Numbered from the stretch's first letter, positions 52,354 through 62,199 are shown. The stretch is DNA of 64,000 nucleotides from Bacteroidota bacterium (GCA_016178785.1 JACOSO010000043.1:62001-126000); one strand, 5' to 3'. The notes: generated from the letters alone by a model not told the origin. Made by a program: numbers and translations.

Positions 52354-52905
52354 TTAATTCGATTTTGGAGGCGTTGTAGTTTGAGCTACCGGGGTAACCC
52401 CCAACTTTTTCAATACGAGATCAGAGATGTTGAATTTATCATCGCTGTACAAAAGAATATCTCCGCCATTGGCCACCTGAGGGTTGATGATAAAAGAGAA
52501 TCCATTTTCTTTAGCTACTTCTTCAATTGCCTTTCCGATTTTCTTGTAGATCGGATCCATCAGATCGGCTTGCTTCTTCTGGAAGGAAGAATTCGCATCT
52601 TGTTGAAACTTTTGCATGTTCTCTTGCAGGGCAGCAAGTTCTCTTTCTTTATCAGCTTTGATGGCATCGGGGGTTGTTGCTGGCATCCCTTGATAGGCTT
52701 TCAACTTCGCTTGGTAGTCATCGTATTTAGCCTTCATCTGGTTTTCAAGTTGAGCGCCATGGGTTTTCAATTCGCTTTCAATTTTTTTGAATTCTGGCAA
52801 CTGGCTCAAAATATAATCTGATTCAGCATAACCGATTTTTTGTGTGGTTTGCGCATTCGCTGTAAAAATCAATCCGCAGAAAAGCGCGACTAACAGTGTT
52901 CTCAT
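52354..52905 (-). CDS. OmpH/Skp-family periplasmic chaperone
   Basis: A 183-residue protein with a signal peptide ending NAQT, the Skp strand start (KIGYAESDYILSQLPEFKKIESEL), long helices forming the coiled-coil arms, and a final strand region (GGDILLYSDDKFNISDLVLKKLG). Skp holds unfolded outer-membrane proteins. It is the last gene of the bamA operon and a paralogue of the gene 14 bases upstream. Confidence 0.92.
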   Translation of the reverse strand: MRTLLVALFCGLIFTANAQTTQKIGYAESDYILSQLPEFKKIESELKTHGAQLENQMKAKYDDYQAKLKAYQGMPATTPDAIKADKERELAALQENMQKFQQDANSSFQKKQADLMDPIYKKIGKAIEEVAKENGFSFIINPQVANGGDILLYSDDKFNISDLVLKKLGVTPVAQTTTPPKSN

Positions 52906-52919
52906 TTTAGTTTGGTTTA

Positions 52920-53456
52920 TTATTTTACTTTATCGTTGGGATCACCTAACCCCAGTTCTTCTAATACAAAATCGGTGTAATCATGTATTGGGTCTGTATA
53001 AATCATTACTAACTCAGCCGACTTATCAAACACAATCGCTAATCGTTTGGCTTTTGACACTTTACTTACCGCATCAAATACTTTATCCTGCAAAGGTTTA
53101 ATCAATTCTTGTTTTTTCAAAAAAAATAGACCTCCAAATCCAAAAACCTTTTTTTGATACTCTTTTAGCTCCGTTTCTTTCTTTTTTATCTCATCTTGTT
53201 TCTCCTGCCTCATCTCTTCAGTTAGGAGTACCTGTTCGGCTTGATACATGGCGTAAAGCGCAGTTACTTTTTGTTGCATCTCCTCAATTTCCTTTTGCCA
53301 GGCAGCAGAATACTGCTCTATTTCATTCTGAGCCTTGGCATATTCTGGCATCTTGCTCAAGATAAACTCTGAGTCGATGTACCCGAACTTCTGTGCTGAG
53401 ACAAAATTCAAGCCGAAAAGGATCAAGATTCCGGAAACAACTAATGATCTCATCAT
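52920..53456 (-). CDS. OmpH/Skp-family periplasmic chaperone
   Basis: A 178-residue Skp-like protein with signal peptide (ending VSAQ), FGYIDSEFILSKMPEYAKAQNEIEQY at the mature start, long charged helices and a C-terminal strand (AELVMIYTDPIHDYTDFVLEELG). Tandem OmpH genes after bamA are typical for Bacteroidota. It lies 2 bases after the bamA stop. Confidence 0.93.
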   Translation of the reverse strand: MMRSLVVSGILILFGLNFVSAQKFGYIDSEFILSKMPEYAKAQNEIEQYSAAWQKEIEEMQQKVTALYAMYQAEQVLLTEEMRQEKQDEIKKKETELKEYQKKVFGFGGLFFLKKQELIKPLQDKVFDAVSKVSKAKRLAIVFDKSAELVMIYTDPIHDYTDFVLEELGLGDPNDKVK

Positions 53457-53458
53457 TT

Positions 53459-56194
53459 TTATCGGATTTGCTGCCCGATGGTAAAGTGGAATTGTGATCC
53501 GCTCTTTGCATTGGTATTTGGCAAGGTATCAAACCCATAAGCCCAGTTGAGCCCGATCAAACCAAACGCTGGCATGAAAATCCTTGCGCCAAAACCTGCA
53601 GAGCGATACAAGTTAAACGGATTGACCTCCTGATAATTATTCCAATTGTTGCCGGCTTCGGTGAAAATGAATGAATAAACGGTAGCTGCCTGGCTGGTGA
53701 CTACTGGATAGCGTAATTCCATTCCGAACTTATTGTAAATGATACCGCCCTCAATGCCATTCGCTGCCTGCGATCCTCGAAGAGAATAAAGCGGAGGCGT
53801 CACCTGATTATCAGGGTAGCCGCGCAAACCAATAATATCTTGCCCTAACACGAAAGAGTTGAACCCGCCCGTAAGGCCGGCACCGCCCATCAGGAATCTT
53901 TCAAAGGGACCCGGGCCACCAATTTTATTATTGTAGGTTCCGATATAACCAAAATGCGCTTTGGTCTCGATTACTAAACTGCGTCCGTCTGGCTTTTTGC
54001 TTCCGAGTACTTTGATGTAGAACTTCGAATCGAACATCCACTTGTGCAATTCAAGCCAGTGGTAACGGTTGTTAACATCACTATAGTAATCTTTCGAACG
54101 GAACAATGAGTAGGGAGGCGTCAGATCCAAACCAAGTGAGATTGATGATCCAGACGTTGGAAACATAGGATTGTCAATACTGTTTCGCGAAAGCGTAGTG
54201 TTGAGCTTGAAACTATTGGTAGTTCCTACAGGAGGCAGTATGCTATTTACTGTTCCGAAGTAGTTGTGATAGTTATATACTAAAAATGAAAGAGAATTAG
54301 TGAGCACAAAATAATTGTCAGGCCATTCCAATCTTCGGCCAAAACCAATGGTAATACCACTCTGCTTCAGGAAGGCGCTGTTGGCATCATAGCTGAATGA
54401 AATACCGCTTCGTCCACTCGGAATTCTGGAGATGGAGTGATTCAGGCTAACAGTAAAGGAGTTTGGTTTACGACCGCCCAACCAAGGTTCCGTAAACGAC
54501 ATGTTATAGCTCTGAAACGATTTGCCATTGGCTTGCACACTAAGAGACAAACGCTGGCCATCGCCTACAGGAAGAGGCCTCCATTTTTTGAAATGCGGAA
54601 CATTGCGCATTGAAAAATTATTGAAGGTAAGACCAACAGTTCCCACGAAACCGTAATAGCCACCCCAGCCACCCGACAACTGCACTTGGTCATTAGATTG
54701 TTCTTCAAGCTTCCATCCAACATTAACTGTTCCATTGGCAGGATTTGGTCTAATTTCCGGCTCTATTTTCTGGGGGTTGAAGTAGCCCATTTGCGAAAGT
54801 TGTTGCTGCGTGCGTATGATATCAGCCCTGCGGAATTTTTGTCCTGGAATGGTGGTGAGTTCTCTGCGAACAACGTGCTCGCTTGTGCGTTCATTGCCCG
54901 TGATTGAAACCTGATCAATTATTGCCTGATCACCTTCAAATATTCTCATCTCCACATCAATCGAATCGCCCTCCACAGCAACCTCAATATGGTTGACCCT
55001 GAAGAAAAGATAACCGTCATCCATGTACAGCCCGCTAATGTCAGCTCCGCCTTTAGGATTGAACGTTGTTTTTTTATCGAGTGCTTCCTCGCTGTACACA
55101 TCGCCTTTCTTGATGTCGAGCACCTTGCTTAAGGTTGCCGAGGTATAGAGGTAATTTCCTGTCCAGATAATGTTGCGGAAGTAATACTTTCGACCTTCGT
55201 TGAGTTTGAGTTTAAGATCGATGGTAGAGTAGCCGTGTCGTGAAATCGAGTCTGAAAGAATGTCAGCATCCCGGAAGCCTTGAGCGTTGAGATAACTTAT
55301 AAGCTTCTTCTTATCTTCTTCGTAATCAGCTTGGATATACTTTGATCCCCTCAGAAAATTTAATTTGACATTGTCATTGAAAAATTCTTTCACTTCACGC
55401 CAGCTGGTTGCTTTGCTTGAGCCAACGAACTCTTTTGCGTAGCGAGGTTTAAATCCAAAAATGCTTGACAATACTGTTCGATGCAAGGTGACCCGCGCTC
55501 GCTCGTGGGTCTTTTTCATTTTTTTCTTTAGCGTGCCCCCAGAAACTTTGTCGTTGCCTTCAAACGAAATCTTGTTGATCTTAACTTTTGACTGCTCATC
55601 GACCTCGATGCGCAACCGCACACCTCCACGATTGAGCGTGTCTTTTTCGCGCACGATTTTTACTTGCGTATTTAAGAAGCCTTTTTTCACAAAATGTTTT
55701 TTTACAGAGCTTTCGGCATTTCGCACCATGGCTTCTGTAACAATTTTCCCTCGTATTAAACGCATATCCTCTTTCAGGGAGGATTGTTTGCTTTGCGAAA
55801 GACCGCGAAAATAAAAATCAGTGAGACGAGGTCGCTCTGTCAACTGAATGGTGAGGTAAACATTGTTGCCCTCGATGCGATCGGCCTTGATAGAAACATC
55901 ACCAACAAGACCATGCTTCCACAGTTTACGCACTGCTGTTGAGGTGGCTGCGCTAGGTATTCTTATTTTGTCCCCGATCTTCAGACCAGTAAGCGAGACC
56001 ATTGCATTTTTGTCGAGCACATTTAACCCAACCACATCTATTCCTGCGATTGTGTATTCGATCGGATTGGCAAAGTTTAATCCTGAGGGCTGCTGAGGAA
56101 TTTGGGTACCAGTTCTTGTTCTACTACGAAATTGGGCTTGTGCACCAGAAAAAAATAATGAAACACAAAATGAAATCAGTAAAATCCTCTTCAT
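53459..56194 (-). CDS. bamA: Outer-membrane protein assembly factor BamA
   Basis: A 911-residue Omp85 protein. Signal peptide (SGAQA), five POTRA domains (about 45-470, starting YTIAGIDVVGLNVLDKNAMV) and a 16-strand barrel (about 480-911). The loop-6 motif is seen as VLGQDIIGLRGYP, the Bacteroidota form of VRGF. It inserts barrel proteins into the outer membrane. POTRA 4-5 carry a longer linker than in E. coli. Flanked by uppS and two ompH genes with gaps of 2-6 bases. Confidence 0.96.
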   Translation of the reverse strand: MKRILLISFCVSLFFSGAQAQFRSRTRTGTQIPQQPSGLNFANPIEYTIAGIDVVGLNVLDKNAMVSLTGLKIGDKIRIPSAATSTAVRKLWKHGLVGDVSIKADRIEGNNVYLTIQLTERPRLTDFYFRGLSQSKQSSLKEDMRLIRGKIVTEAMVRNAESSVKKHFVKKGFLNTQVKIVREKDTLNRGGVRLRIEVDEQSKVKINKISFEGNDKVSGGTLKKKMKKTHERARVTLHRTVLSSIFGFKPRYAKEFVGSSKATSWREVKEFFNDNVKLNFLRGSKYIQADYEEDKKKLISYLNAQGFRDADILSDSISRHGYSTIDLKLKLNEGRKYYFRNIIWTGNYLYTSATLSKVLDIKKGDVYSEEALDKKTTFNPKGGADISGLYMDDGYLFFRVNHIEVAVEGDSIDVEMRIFEGDQAIIDQVSITGNERTSEHVVRRELTTIPGQKFRRADIIRTQQQLSQMGYFNPQKIEPEIRPNPANGTVNVGWKLEEQSNDQVQLSGGWGGYYGFVGTVGLTFNNFSMRNVPHFKKWRPLPVGDGQRLSLSVQANGKSFQSYNMSFTEPWLGGRKPNSFTVSLNHSISRIPSGRSGISFSYDANSAFLKQSGITIGFGRRLEWPDNYFVLTNSLSFLVYNYHNYFGTVNSILPPVGTTNSFKLNTTLSRNSIDNPMFPTSGSSISLGLDLTPPYSLFRSKDYYSDVNNRYHWLELHKWMFDSKFYIKVLGSKKPDGRSLVIETKAHFGYIGTYNNKIGGPGPFERFLMGGAGLTGGFNSFVLGQDIIGLRGYPDNQVTPPLYSLRGSQAANGIEGGIIYNKFGMELRYPVVTSQAATVYSFIFTEAGNNWNNYQEVNPFNLYRSAGFGARIFMPAFGLIGLNWAYGFDTLPNTNAKSGSQFHFTIGQQIR

Positions 56195-56200
56195 GAAATT

Positions 56201-56974
56201 TCAGGCAATTGGGGTCAACACTTTTCCAAATCTTCTTTCTCTTTTTTGATAGGCGCAAATGGCTTCATATAAATCTTCCTTGCGGAAATCGGGCCAAAGC
56301 GTGGGGGTTACATATAGCTCAGTGTAGGCAACTTGCCACAACAAAAAATTACTGATTCGCATTTCACCGCTGGTGCGAATGAGCAACTCTGGATCCGGTA
56401 CACCGCTTGTTTCAAGATAATCTTCCATCAATTGTTCATTCACTTCTTCCGGCTGAATCACTCCTTGCCGCACCTTCTCCGCAATTTTTTTTACCGCCTT
56501 TACAATTTCTGAGCGGCCGCTATAGCTCAGCGCAAGCTGTAACGTTAGGCCGGTATTATTTTTAGCAGCTTCCATTGCTTGCACCAAGTTGGCTTGACAA
56601 ACTTTAGGAAGGCTATACATATCTCCAATGATCTTCAACTTCACTTGGTTATCGAGAAGTGTTTTTATTTCTTTTTGAAGCGTATTCACCAATAGCTCCA
56701 TTAAACCATCTACCTCTTCTTTTGGCCTCCCCCAGTTTTCAGTACTGAAGGCATAAAGTGTCAAAAACTTTACACCCAGCTCAGCGCATCCTTCTGTAAT
56801 TTCTCTTACGGACTGTACCGCATTTCGATGACCGAAAATCCGGGCTGCACCCTTTTGTTTTGCCCATCGGCCATTACCATCCATGATAACGGCAATATGC
56901 TTAGGCAGATTACTGAAGTCTATATTTTCCTTTAAACTGGCCACAAGGGTGCAAAAGTAGCCATTTTTATTCAT
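56201..56974 (-). CDS. uppS: Isoprenyl transferase (undecaprenyl diphosphate synthase)
   Basis: A 257-residue cis-prenyltransferase making the C55 lipid carrier for peptidoglycan and O-antigen. The catalytic Asp32 lies in AVIMDGNGRWAKQ; LYAFSTENWGRP and DPELLIRTSGEMRISNFLLWQ are family signatures. The first ~18 residues (MNKNGYFCTLVASLKENI) are longer than usual; no better ATG is in frame. It lies 6 bases before bamA. Confidence 0.95.
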   Translation of the reverse strand: MNKNGYFCTLVASLKENIDFSNLPKHIAVIMDGNGRWAKQKGAARIFGHRNAVQSVREITEGCAELGVKFLTLYAFSTENWGRPKEEVDGLMELLVNTLQKEIKTLLDNQVKLKIIGDMYSLPKVCQANLVQAMEAAKNNTGLTLQLALSYSGRSEIVKAVKKIAEKVRQGVIQPEEVNEQLMEDYLETSGVPDPELLIRTSGEMRISNFLLWQVAYTELYVTPTLWPDFRKEDLYEAICAYQKRERRFGKVLTPIA

Positions 56975-57019
56975 TCGCTTCGGGGATTTTAAGCCCTGTG
57001 AATGAAGATGTTTCTGAGC

Positions 57020-57727
57020 CTAAAAAAGTTTCTTATAAGGATTGGTTGGACAGGGAATATCGTAAAAAGTGTAGGTGAGCGTAATCCCGGTGAAGAAATA
57101 ATTATCGTAGTCGTTGGGGTTGCCGTATTGATAATTCTTGTTAGAAGTGCTTCCATTAGAGATATTATCCAAATAATCAAAGAACGTTTTGCGCATCCCA
57201 ATTTCAAAGGAGATGTAATATTTTGGATTGAGTACATATTTTACGCCTGCACCAAATGGAATAGACAATTGAACGTTACTGTACTGTGCAGTCTTCTTAG
57301 CATTTCCGGAAATTCCGAAAAGAGCAGCTCCCGCAAAAAGATAAGGTGTGAACCGCAGCCTCCGGGTGTTATTCCGCCAATCAAGAAAATGATACTCGAA
57401 CGTGCCTGATAGCTCCATTAGAAAAATGTCAAATGAAGCGTTTCGTTTAATGGAAAATGAATCGATCGGGTTGTGATGATCGCTTGCCGCTAATTGACCA
57501 GCTGTTAATGCCGTTCGAAAGCTGATCACATGGCTGATATTAGACCGATAAAAAACTGTGGCTGCCGGTTTTGATGTGGTGAGGTCATACGTTCGCACCA
57601 AGTCTCCGGTATAATTAAAAACCCCAAGGCCAAAGCCAATTTCACTGCGTTGCAAAATTTGGGCTTGCGTAAGGGCTGAAGTTAAAACGAAAGCTCCCGC
57701 CATCAAAAAAATCAGCTGACGGGCCAT
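57020..57727 (-). CDS. PorG-like (DUF6089) outer-membrane barrel protein
   Basis: A 235-residue protein with signal peptide (ending TQAQ) and an eight-strand beta-barrel pattern: EIGFGLGVFNYTGDL at the start and YFFTGITLTYTFYDIPCP at the end. DUF6089 includes PorG of Porphyromonas gingivalis, an outer-membrane part of the type IX secretion system whose gene lies in the same uppS-bamA-ompH neighbourhood. The position here strongly supports PorG. It lies 45 bases before uppS. Confidence 0.85.
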   Translation of the reverse strand: MARQLIFLMAGAFVLTSALTQAQILQRSEIGFGLGVFNYTGDLVRTYDLTTSKPAATVFYRSNISHVISFRTALTAGQLAASDHHNPIDSFSIKRNASFDIFLMELSGTFEYHFLDWRNNTRRLRFTPYLFAGAALFGISGNAKKTAQYSNVQLSIPFGAGVKYVLNPKYYISFEIGMRKTFFDYLDNISNGSTSNKNYQYGNPNDYDNYFFTGITLTYTFYDIPCPTNPYKKLF

Positions 57728-57733
57728 GAGTTG

Positions 57734-58777
57734 TTATCTGAATTTTGCCCTGTGAAAAGTGGCGCCCAGAATGTATGTAATTTTAACGGAGGTGACCATG
57801 TAGATGTCGCGACTGCTTTTGTGCCCTCTCCAGTTGTCTCTAAACTCACTACCGTAGCCATTAACAACATTATATGTTTTGCCATCGCGACCCACGTATG
57901 TGGCTGTAGATGTGGCAACTTCATTAGAGCGATATGACATTGCTTGGGCCAATGGGTCTGTGAAAACGCCCAGGTCAACGTAATTTTGACTAACGTCATC
58001 GAGGTAATCAGTGAATGTGTAACGAAACCCGATATCCGCCCATAAATCAAGTACTTCATTTAATCTGAAACGCCCTCCAACACCAAATGGTATTGCAACT
58101 TGTAATAAACTGTAGGGCTTTATCCCATAATTCGCATCGCCCGGTTGCAGGGTTGAATGCTGTCCCTCCGTTCCGAGGGACTGCAGGTCTACCCATTTGC
58201 CTGCATCTTTATTCACAGTGCCATCTAAGAATTTGGCTGGCTCTTGGGCTTGTGGGCTATGGAGAAAAGCAGCGAAACCAACAAAAGCATACGGAGTCCA
58301 CTTTACCCTGCTGATGTAGGTTCCGTTATTTTCAAATAGATCAAATACGAAATTAATGGACAATTCTTTTATTCTATTTCGAAACGATAGATTTCTAACT
58401 TTGCGAAAATCTCCATCGCTTCCTTTTGCAGATTCAGCATCTGCGCCTTTCAGAGAGCCATACATGAACTGGCCAACTAGGGTATAGCGGGGACCAAATC
58501 GGTGAAATAAAGAAATACCGAATGCGGGTTTTGTAAAAGAGATATCTGTACTGAATTTGCTGGGAAGAGGTGAGAGGTCACCATAATAATTCAAAGCATT
58601 TAATGAGAAGCCCACACCTGAGTACACGTGCTCGCGGCTAAACTTTTTCTTGCCTGTGAAAGAGGCAATCCGCTTATTGTTCTTCTTAATGGTCCTTCGA
58701 TTGAATTGACCAACCGAATCGGGCGTGATTGACAGCACCAACAGCAACGAGAAGAACCCCAAAAACAACTTCTTCAT
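57734..58777 (-). CDS. PorG-like (DUF6089) barrel protein, larger paralogue
   Basis: A 347-residue protein: signal peptide (ending DSVGQ), a basic segment (RRTIKKNNKRIASFTGKKK), then a barrel starting SGVGFSLNALNYYGDL and ending SVKITYILGATFHRAKFR. Shares the YGDL/YTGDL start, the PFGVGGRF/PFGAGVKY strand and the TFTDYLDDVS/TFFDYLDNIS motif with the next gene, so the two are a tandem duplication. The gap between them is 6 bases. Either could be the functional PorG. Confidence 0.85.
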   Translation of the reverse strand: MKKLFLGFFSLLLVLSITPDSVGQFNRRTIKKNNKRIASFTGKKKFSREHVYSGVGFSLNALNYYGDLSPLPSKFSTDISFTKPAFGISLFHRFGPRYTLVGQFMYGSLKGADAESAKGSDGDFRKVRNLSFRNRIKELSINFVFDLFENNGTYISRVKWTPYAFVGFAAFLHSPQAQEPAKFLDGTVNKDAGKWVDLQSLGTEGQHSTLQPGDANYGIKPYSLLQVAIPFGVGGRFRLNEVLDLWADIGFRYTFTDYLDDVSQNYVDLGVFTDPLAQAMSYRSNEVATSTATYVGRDGKTYNVVNGYGSEFRDNWRGHKSSRDIYMVTSVKITYILGATFHRAKFR

Positions 58778-58881
58778 AGAAATCAAGTAATGCTAGCCGG
58801 CAAAGATACTAAAGTAAATAAGATCTTTTTAATCCACCATCTTGACTGATCGTAACCTTGCGCGCTTTTCAAAGACGTAAA

Positions 58882-59757
58882 CTAATTTCGAATATCGAGT
58901 CCCCAGTTCAGTTTTTGGCGTAATGTTTTGAAATAATGCTGCCCATGGAGTTGAATGAGTTTAACATGAAACCGTTCTTTCTTAATTTTGATCTTTACCG
59001 ATTCATCGATTGTTTCAAACCGAGAGTCCAAAGAAACGATGTATTTTTTGCTGCGGCCTTCAATCTGAAAAGTGATTTCAGATTTATCAGACAAAACGAT
59101 TGGCCTTGTGCCCAGATTATGCGGGCTAACAGGAGTAATAATGAAACTTTCGGATTCAGGATAGACAAGTGGGCCGCCACAACTCAATGAATAACCGGTT
59201 GACCCTGTAGGCGTTGAAACGATCACCCCATCTGCCCAATACGAATTGAGCAATTGACCGTCTACGAAAACGTGAACGGTGATCATGGCAGAAGTATCCT
59301 TCTTGATGATGGTAAAATCATTCAGTGCAAAATTAAGTTTACCAAAGAGTACAGGTGATGAAATCAATTTTAGAAGAGAACGCGTGTTGATTGTGTAATT
59401 TCCTTTTACCAAAGCTTGGATCGCGGCTTCAGAATCTTCACGGCTGTTGATTGCCAGAAATCCAAGCCGGCCAGTGTTGATACCGAGAATTGGAATTTCT
59501 GTCTTACCAATGTAGGTGACGGACTCCAACAATGTGCCATCGCCCCCGAGTGAAAGAAAAAAATCGAGGTTGCGAAGGTTTACGCTATGATCGAAGATCT
59601 TGAGTTTGAAATCATTGATGTGAGGAGTTTTTACCTGCTTCAGAAATTTGTCAGACACCCAAGTTTCTATTTTATGCTCTTGAAGGGCACTCAAAATCTT
59701 AAGCACAAATCTGGGAGATTTATTCTGGAAATCTTTGCCGTGTATACCTATTCGCAT
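58882..59757 (-). CDS. nadK: NAD kinase
   Basis: A 291-residue enzyme phosphorylating NAD+ to NADP+. GGDGT is at 71-75, GINTGRLGFLA follows, and TPTGSTGYSLSCGGPLV is the NE/D-type substrate motif. Standard length. It lies 14 bases after the CBS-protein stop. About 100 bases separate it from the PorG-like gene downstream, where a new promoter may sit. Confidence 0.96.
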   Translation of the reverse strand: MRIGIHGKDFQNKSPRFVLKILSALQEHKIETWVSDKFLKQVKTPHINDFKLKIFDHSVNLRNLDFFLSLGGDGTLLESVTYIGKTEIPILGINTGRLGFLAINSREDSEAAIQALVKGNYTINTRSLLKLISSPVLFGKLNFALNDFTIIKKDTSAMITVHVFVDGQLLNSYWADGVIVSTPTGSTGYSLSCGGPLVYPESESFIITPVSPHNLGTRPIVLSDKSEITFQIEGRSKKYIVSLDSRFETIDESVKIKIKKERFHVKLIQLHGQHYFKTLRQKLNWGLDIRN

Positions 59758-59771
59758 GCGTTGCTTTTAGG

Positions 59772-60440
59772 TTACATGTCTAAATATTTCAACAACATGT
59801 CCAGTCGTTCTTGTTCGCCTGTGGAGGAAGAAATGTTTTCTTGATAACGCCCAATGACACGATAGCCGAACCGCTCGAGTGTAGCAACGATACGTGATAA
59901 GTCCAGCTGATTTATTTTTAACGTGATTTTTACTTTTCCCTTATCCAACGGATCTTCGAACATAATGCTGCTGATCACTTTGGCATTGTTCTCTTCCACA
60001 TAGCGACAAATTTCCGCCAGCGAATAATCTATCAAATCCATCGACAGCACAAGAATTCCGCCTTGCATTTGCACAGCAGCAGTTTGAGCAAACGAAGTCA
60101 TGATGTCTTGCACCGTAATTACTCCTGCATATTTTCGGTTCTCATCCACCACACAAACCATTTGAAGTTTATGATGTGCCGCTGTTTTTAAAATATCATA
60201 AAAATGAGAATCGAGAGAGACAACACAATCCTTACCAACCAAATCAAAATGAGAAAGGTTTTGCTCAATCTCATTTGACTCGAGAATGATTTCCTCAGAG
60301 ATAAATCCTTTCAGCTCACCCTGATCAACCACGGGGAGATAATTGCAACGAAATTCTTCCATCCACACAATGGCTTTGTGCGCATCGTCCGTCACTTTCA
60401 GTGGCGGTATCATGTGGTTGATGAGTTCCTCAGCAATCAT
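59772..60440 (-). CDS. CBS-pair and ACT-like domain protein
   Basis: A 222-residue cytoplasmic protein. Two CBS domains (about 1-60 and 70-135) that may bind adenosine nucleotides are followed by an ACT-like region (about 140-205: GGILVLSMDLIDYSLAEICRYVEENNAKV). The order next to nadK suggests a nucleotide sensor for that step, but this is inference. It overlaps nothing; the gap to the hydrolase gene stop is 1 base. Confidence 0.9.
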   Translation of the reverse strand: MIAEELINHMIPPLKVTDDAHKAIVWMEEFRCNYLPVVDQGELKGFISEEIILESNEIEQNLSHFDLVGKDCVVSLDSHFYDILKTAAHHKLQMVCVVDENRKYAGVITVQDIMTSFAQTAAVQMQGGILVLSMDLIDYSLAEICRYVEENNAKVISSIMFEDPLDKGKVKITLKINQLDLSRIVATLERFGYRVIGRYQENISSSTGEQERLDMLLKYLDM

Positions 60441-60441
60441 T

Positions 60442-61203
60442 TCAGTTTTTTCTTACTAAAAAATCTTCCACTATTTGATTGAATTTAACCGGGTGCTCCA
60501 TCATCGGGGCATGGCAGCATTTATCAATAAACTTTAATTCCGAATTTGGAATCAATCTGTTGAATTCATGGCCAACCATCGGAGGAGTAATTGTATCGTT
60601 TAATCCCCAAATCAGCAATGTGGGAACCTTAATATTGGGTAATTCCATCGCTAAATTATTTCGCTGGGCTGATTTTGCTATCGCCACGATGCGCATGCAT
60701 TTCGGAATGCTCTTCGTGGTTTCAAAAACTTCATCTACCAGTTCTTTGGAAGCAACATCTGGATCGTAAAAAGTATAGGCCACTCGCTCCCGAATGTAAT
60801 CGTAACTTCCTCTGCGTGGATAAGATCCACCCATTGTATTCTCAAACAATCCTGAGCTACCAGTGAGAACGAGTTTGGCAACTTTATTGGGGTTATTCAA
60901 GGTGTAAAGAATGCCCACATGCCCTCCCAACGAATTACCCATGATGATCATGTTGTCGAGATGCATGGTGTCAACAAATCTTTCGGTGAATTCGCGCAAG
61001 CCTACAAGGCCCGCTTCTTTAATCGGCATTTCATATATAGGAAGCATTGGGATGACCACACGAAGATGACTAGTATAATGCTTGACCACTTCTTCCCAAT
61101 TGCTAAGCGCACCAAACAGTCCGTGAAGCAACATGAGCACTTGGCCCTCACCTTCATCCACATATTTAAACCCTTCTTTTTCTCTCATGCGCAGTGCCAT
61201 CAT
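60442..61203 (-). CDS. Alpha/beta hydrolase
   Basis: A 253-residue hydrolase. The nucleophile Ser is in IIMGNSLGGHVGIL, the oxyanion HG motif is LMLLHGLFGALSNW, Asp lies in LLIWGLNDTITPP and His in DKCCHAPMMEHPVKF. The start at 61203 (MMALRM) was chosen because the longer frame runs into cvpA; 61200 or 61188 are possible. Position in the nadK-pdxJ cluster is conserved in many Bacteroidota. Substrate unknown. Confidence 0.9.
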   Translation of the reverse strand: MMALRMREKEGFKYVDEGEGQVLMLLHGLFGALSNWEEVVKHYTSHLRVVIPMLPIYEMPIKEAGLVGLREFTERFVDTMHLDNMIIMGNSLGGHVGILYTLNNPNKVAKLVLTGSSGLFENTMGGSYPRRGSYDYIRERVAYTFYDPDVASKELVDEVFETTKSIPKCMRIVAIAKSAQRNNLAMELPNIKVPTLLIWGLNDTITPPMVGHEFNRLIPNSELKFIDKCCHAPMMEHPVKFNQIVEDFLVRKN

Positions 61204-61243
61204 CTTCAAAATTTCTGATAAGTAAGTAAAAAAAAAGCGAACC

Positions 61244-61750
61244 TTAGAACCGCCTGAAAGTTTCTTTGAAAAATGGCAAAAATCGGGCAAAAAATTCTGA
61301 AACAGATTTTGCAAAGCCCAACGTTTTTGGATAAAGCCACGAGCCTTGCGTCCAGTGGTCTGGAAATCTTAATTCTATTTTTTCAGCAAGCCACAATAAT
61401 ACGCTAGCGCAAAAAGCATATTTCACCAATCCTAAAACTGCGCCAGCGATTGCATCCACTCTGCCAAGAAATGTATCGTCCATCAAATGTTTGATTCGAT
61501 TACCGATAAAAATTACTGTGACTACTACTAAGATAAAAATGATAAGGAACGAAAGATAAGGTAGGAATGCAGTGTCGGCATTGAATTGTTTGTGAAGATA
61601 CTCCATGCCCCAGCCCATCAACTTAAATCCAACAAGTACCCCGAGGATCATTGCTACTACAAAAAAAAGTTCTGACAGAAACCCGCGTTTATAACCAAGG
61701 TAGGCACCAAGTATAAGCAACAGGGAAATTACAATATCTATTTTGCTCAA
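61244..61750 (-). CDS. CvpA-family membrane protein
   Basis: A 168-residue protein with four membrane helices (about 2-20, 27-47, 63-85, 102-122). The start KIDIVISLLLILGAYLGYKRGFLSELF matches the CvpA family, which is linked to colicin V production and to envelope stress tolerance. It overlaps yqeY by 4 bases (ATGA) and lies about 40 bases before the hydrolase start. Confidence 0.9.
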   Translation of the reverse strand: MSKIDIVISLLLILGAYLGYKRGFLSELFFVVAMILGVLVGFKLMGWGMEYLHKQFNADTAFLPYLSFLIIFILVVVTVIFIGNRIKHLMDDTFLGRVDAIAGAVLGLVKYAFCASVLLWLAEKIELRFPDHWTQGSWLYPKTLGFAKSVSEFFARFLPFFKETFRRF

Positions 61751-62199
61751 AGCGAAAGAAGTTTTTTGGTCAGCTCAGAAATTATTTTTCCATCAGCTTG
61801 ACCCGCCAGTTGCTTTGTCGCAGTTCCCATTACTTTGCCCATGTCTTGTGGACCTTTGGCGCCAACTTGAGCGATAATACTTTTCAAAATAGTTTCTATT
61901 TCTTCGCTCGTAAGTTGCTTCGGCAAGTAACGACTGATGATTTCGAGTTGAAGCAATTCGCGCTTAGCTAAGTCTTCGCGATTTTCTTTTTGAAAGATCT
62001 CAGCCGATTCTTTGCGTTGCTTAGCTGCTTTCATCAGCAATTTGTTTTCGGCTTCTGAAGATATTTCTGCAGTCACCCCCTTTTCAGTTTCGGCCAGTAA
62101 GATCATCGACTTAATACTGCGCAAAGCATCGAGTTCTTCTTTATTCTTGGCCAGCATTGCACTTTTAATGTCACTATCGATTTTTTGTTTCAGGCTCAT
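61747..62199 (-). CDS. GatB/YqeY-domain protein
   Basis: A 150-residue YqeY protein, related to the tail of the GatB amidotransferase subunit that contacts tRNA. MSLKQKIDSDIKSAMLAKNKEEL is the standard start, and PQDMGKVMGTATKQLAGQADG is the conserved end. ATG at 62199 was chosen; the frame upstream runs into the divergent pdxJ. Function is unclear, with a tRNA-linked role likely. Confidence 0.92.
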   Translation of the reverse strand: MSLKQKIDSDIKSAMLAKNKEELDALRSIKSMILLAETEKGVTAEISSEAENKLLMKAAKQRKESAEIFQKENREDLAKRELLQLEIISRYLPKQLTSEEIETILKSIIAQVGAKGPQDMGKVMGTATKQLAGQADGKIISELTKKLLSL

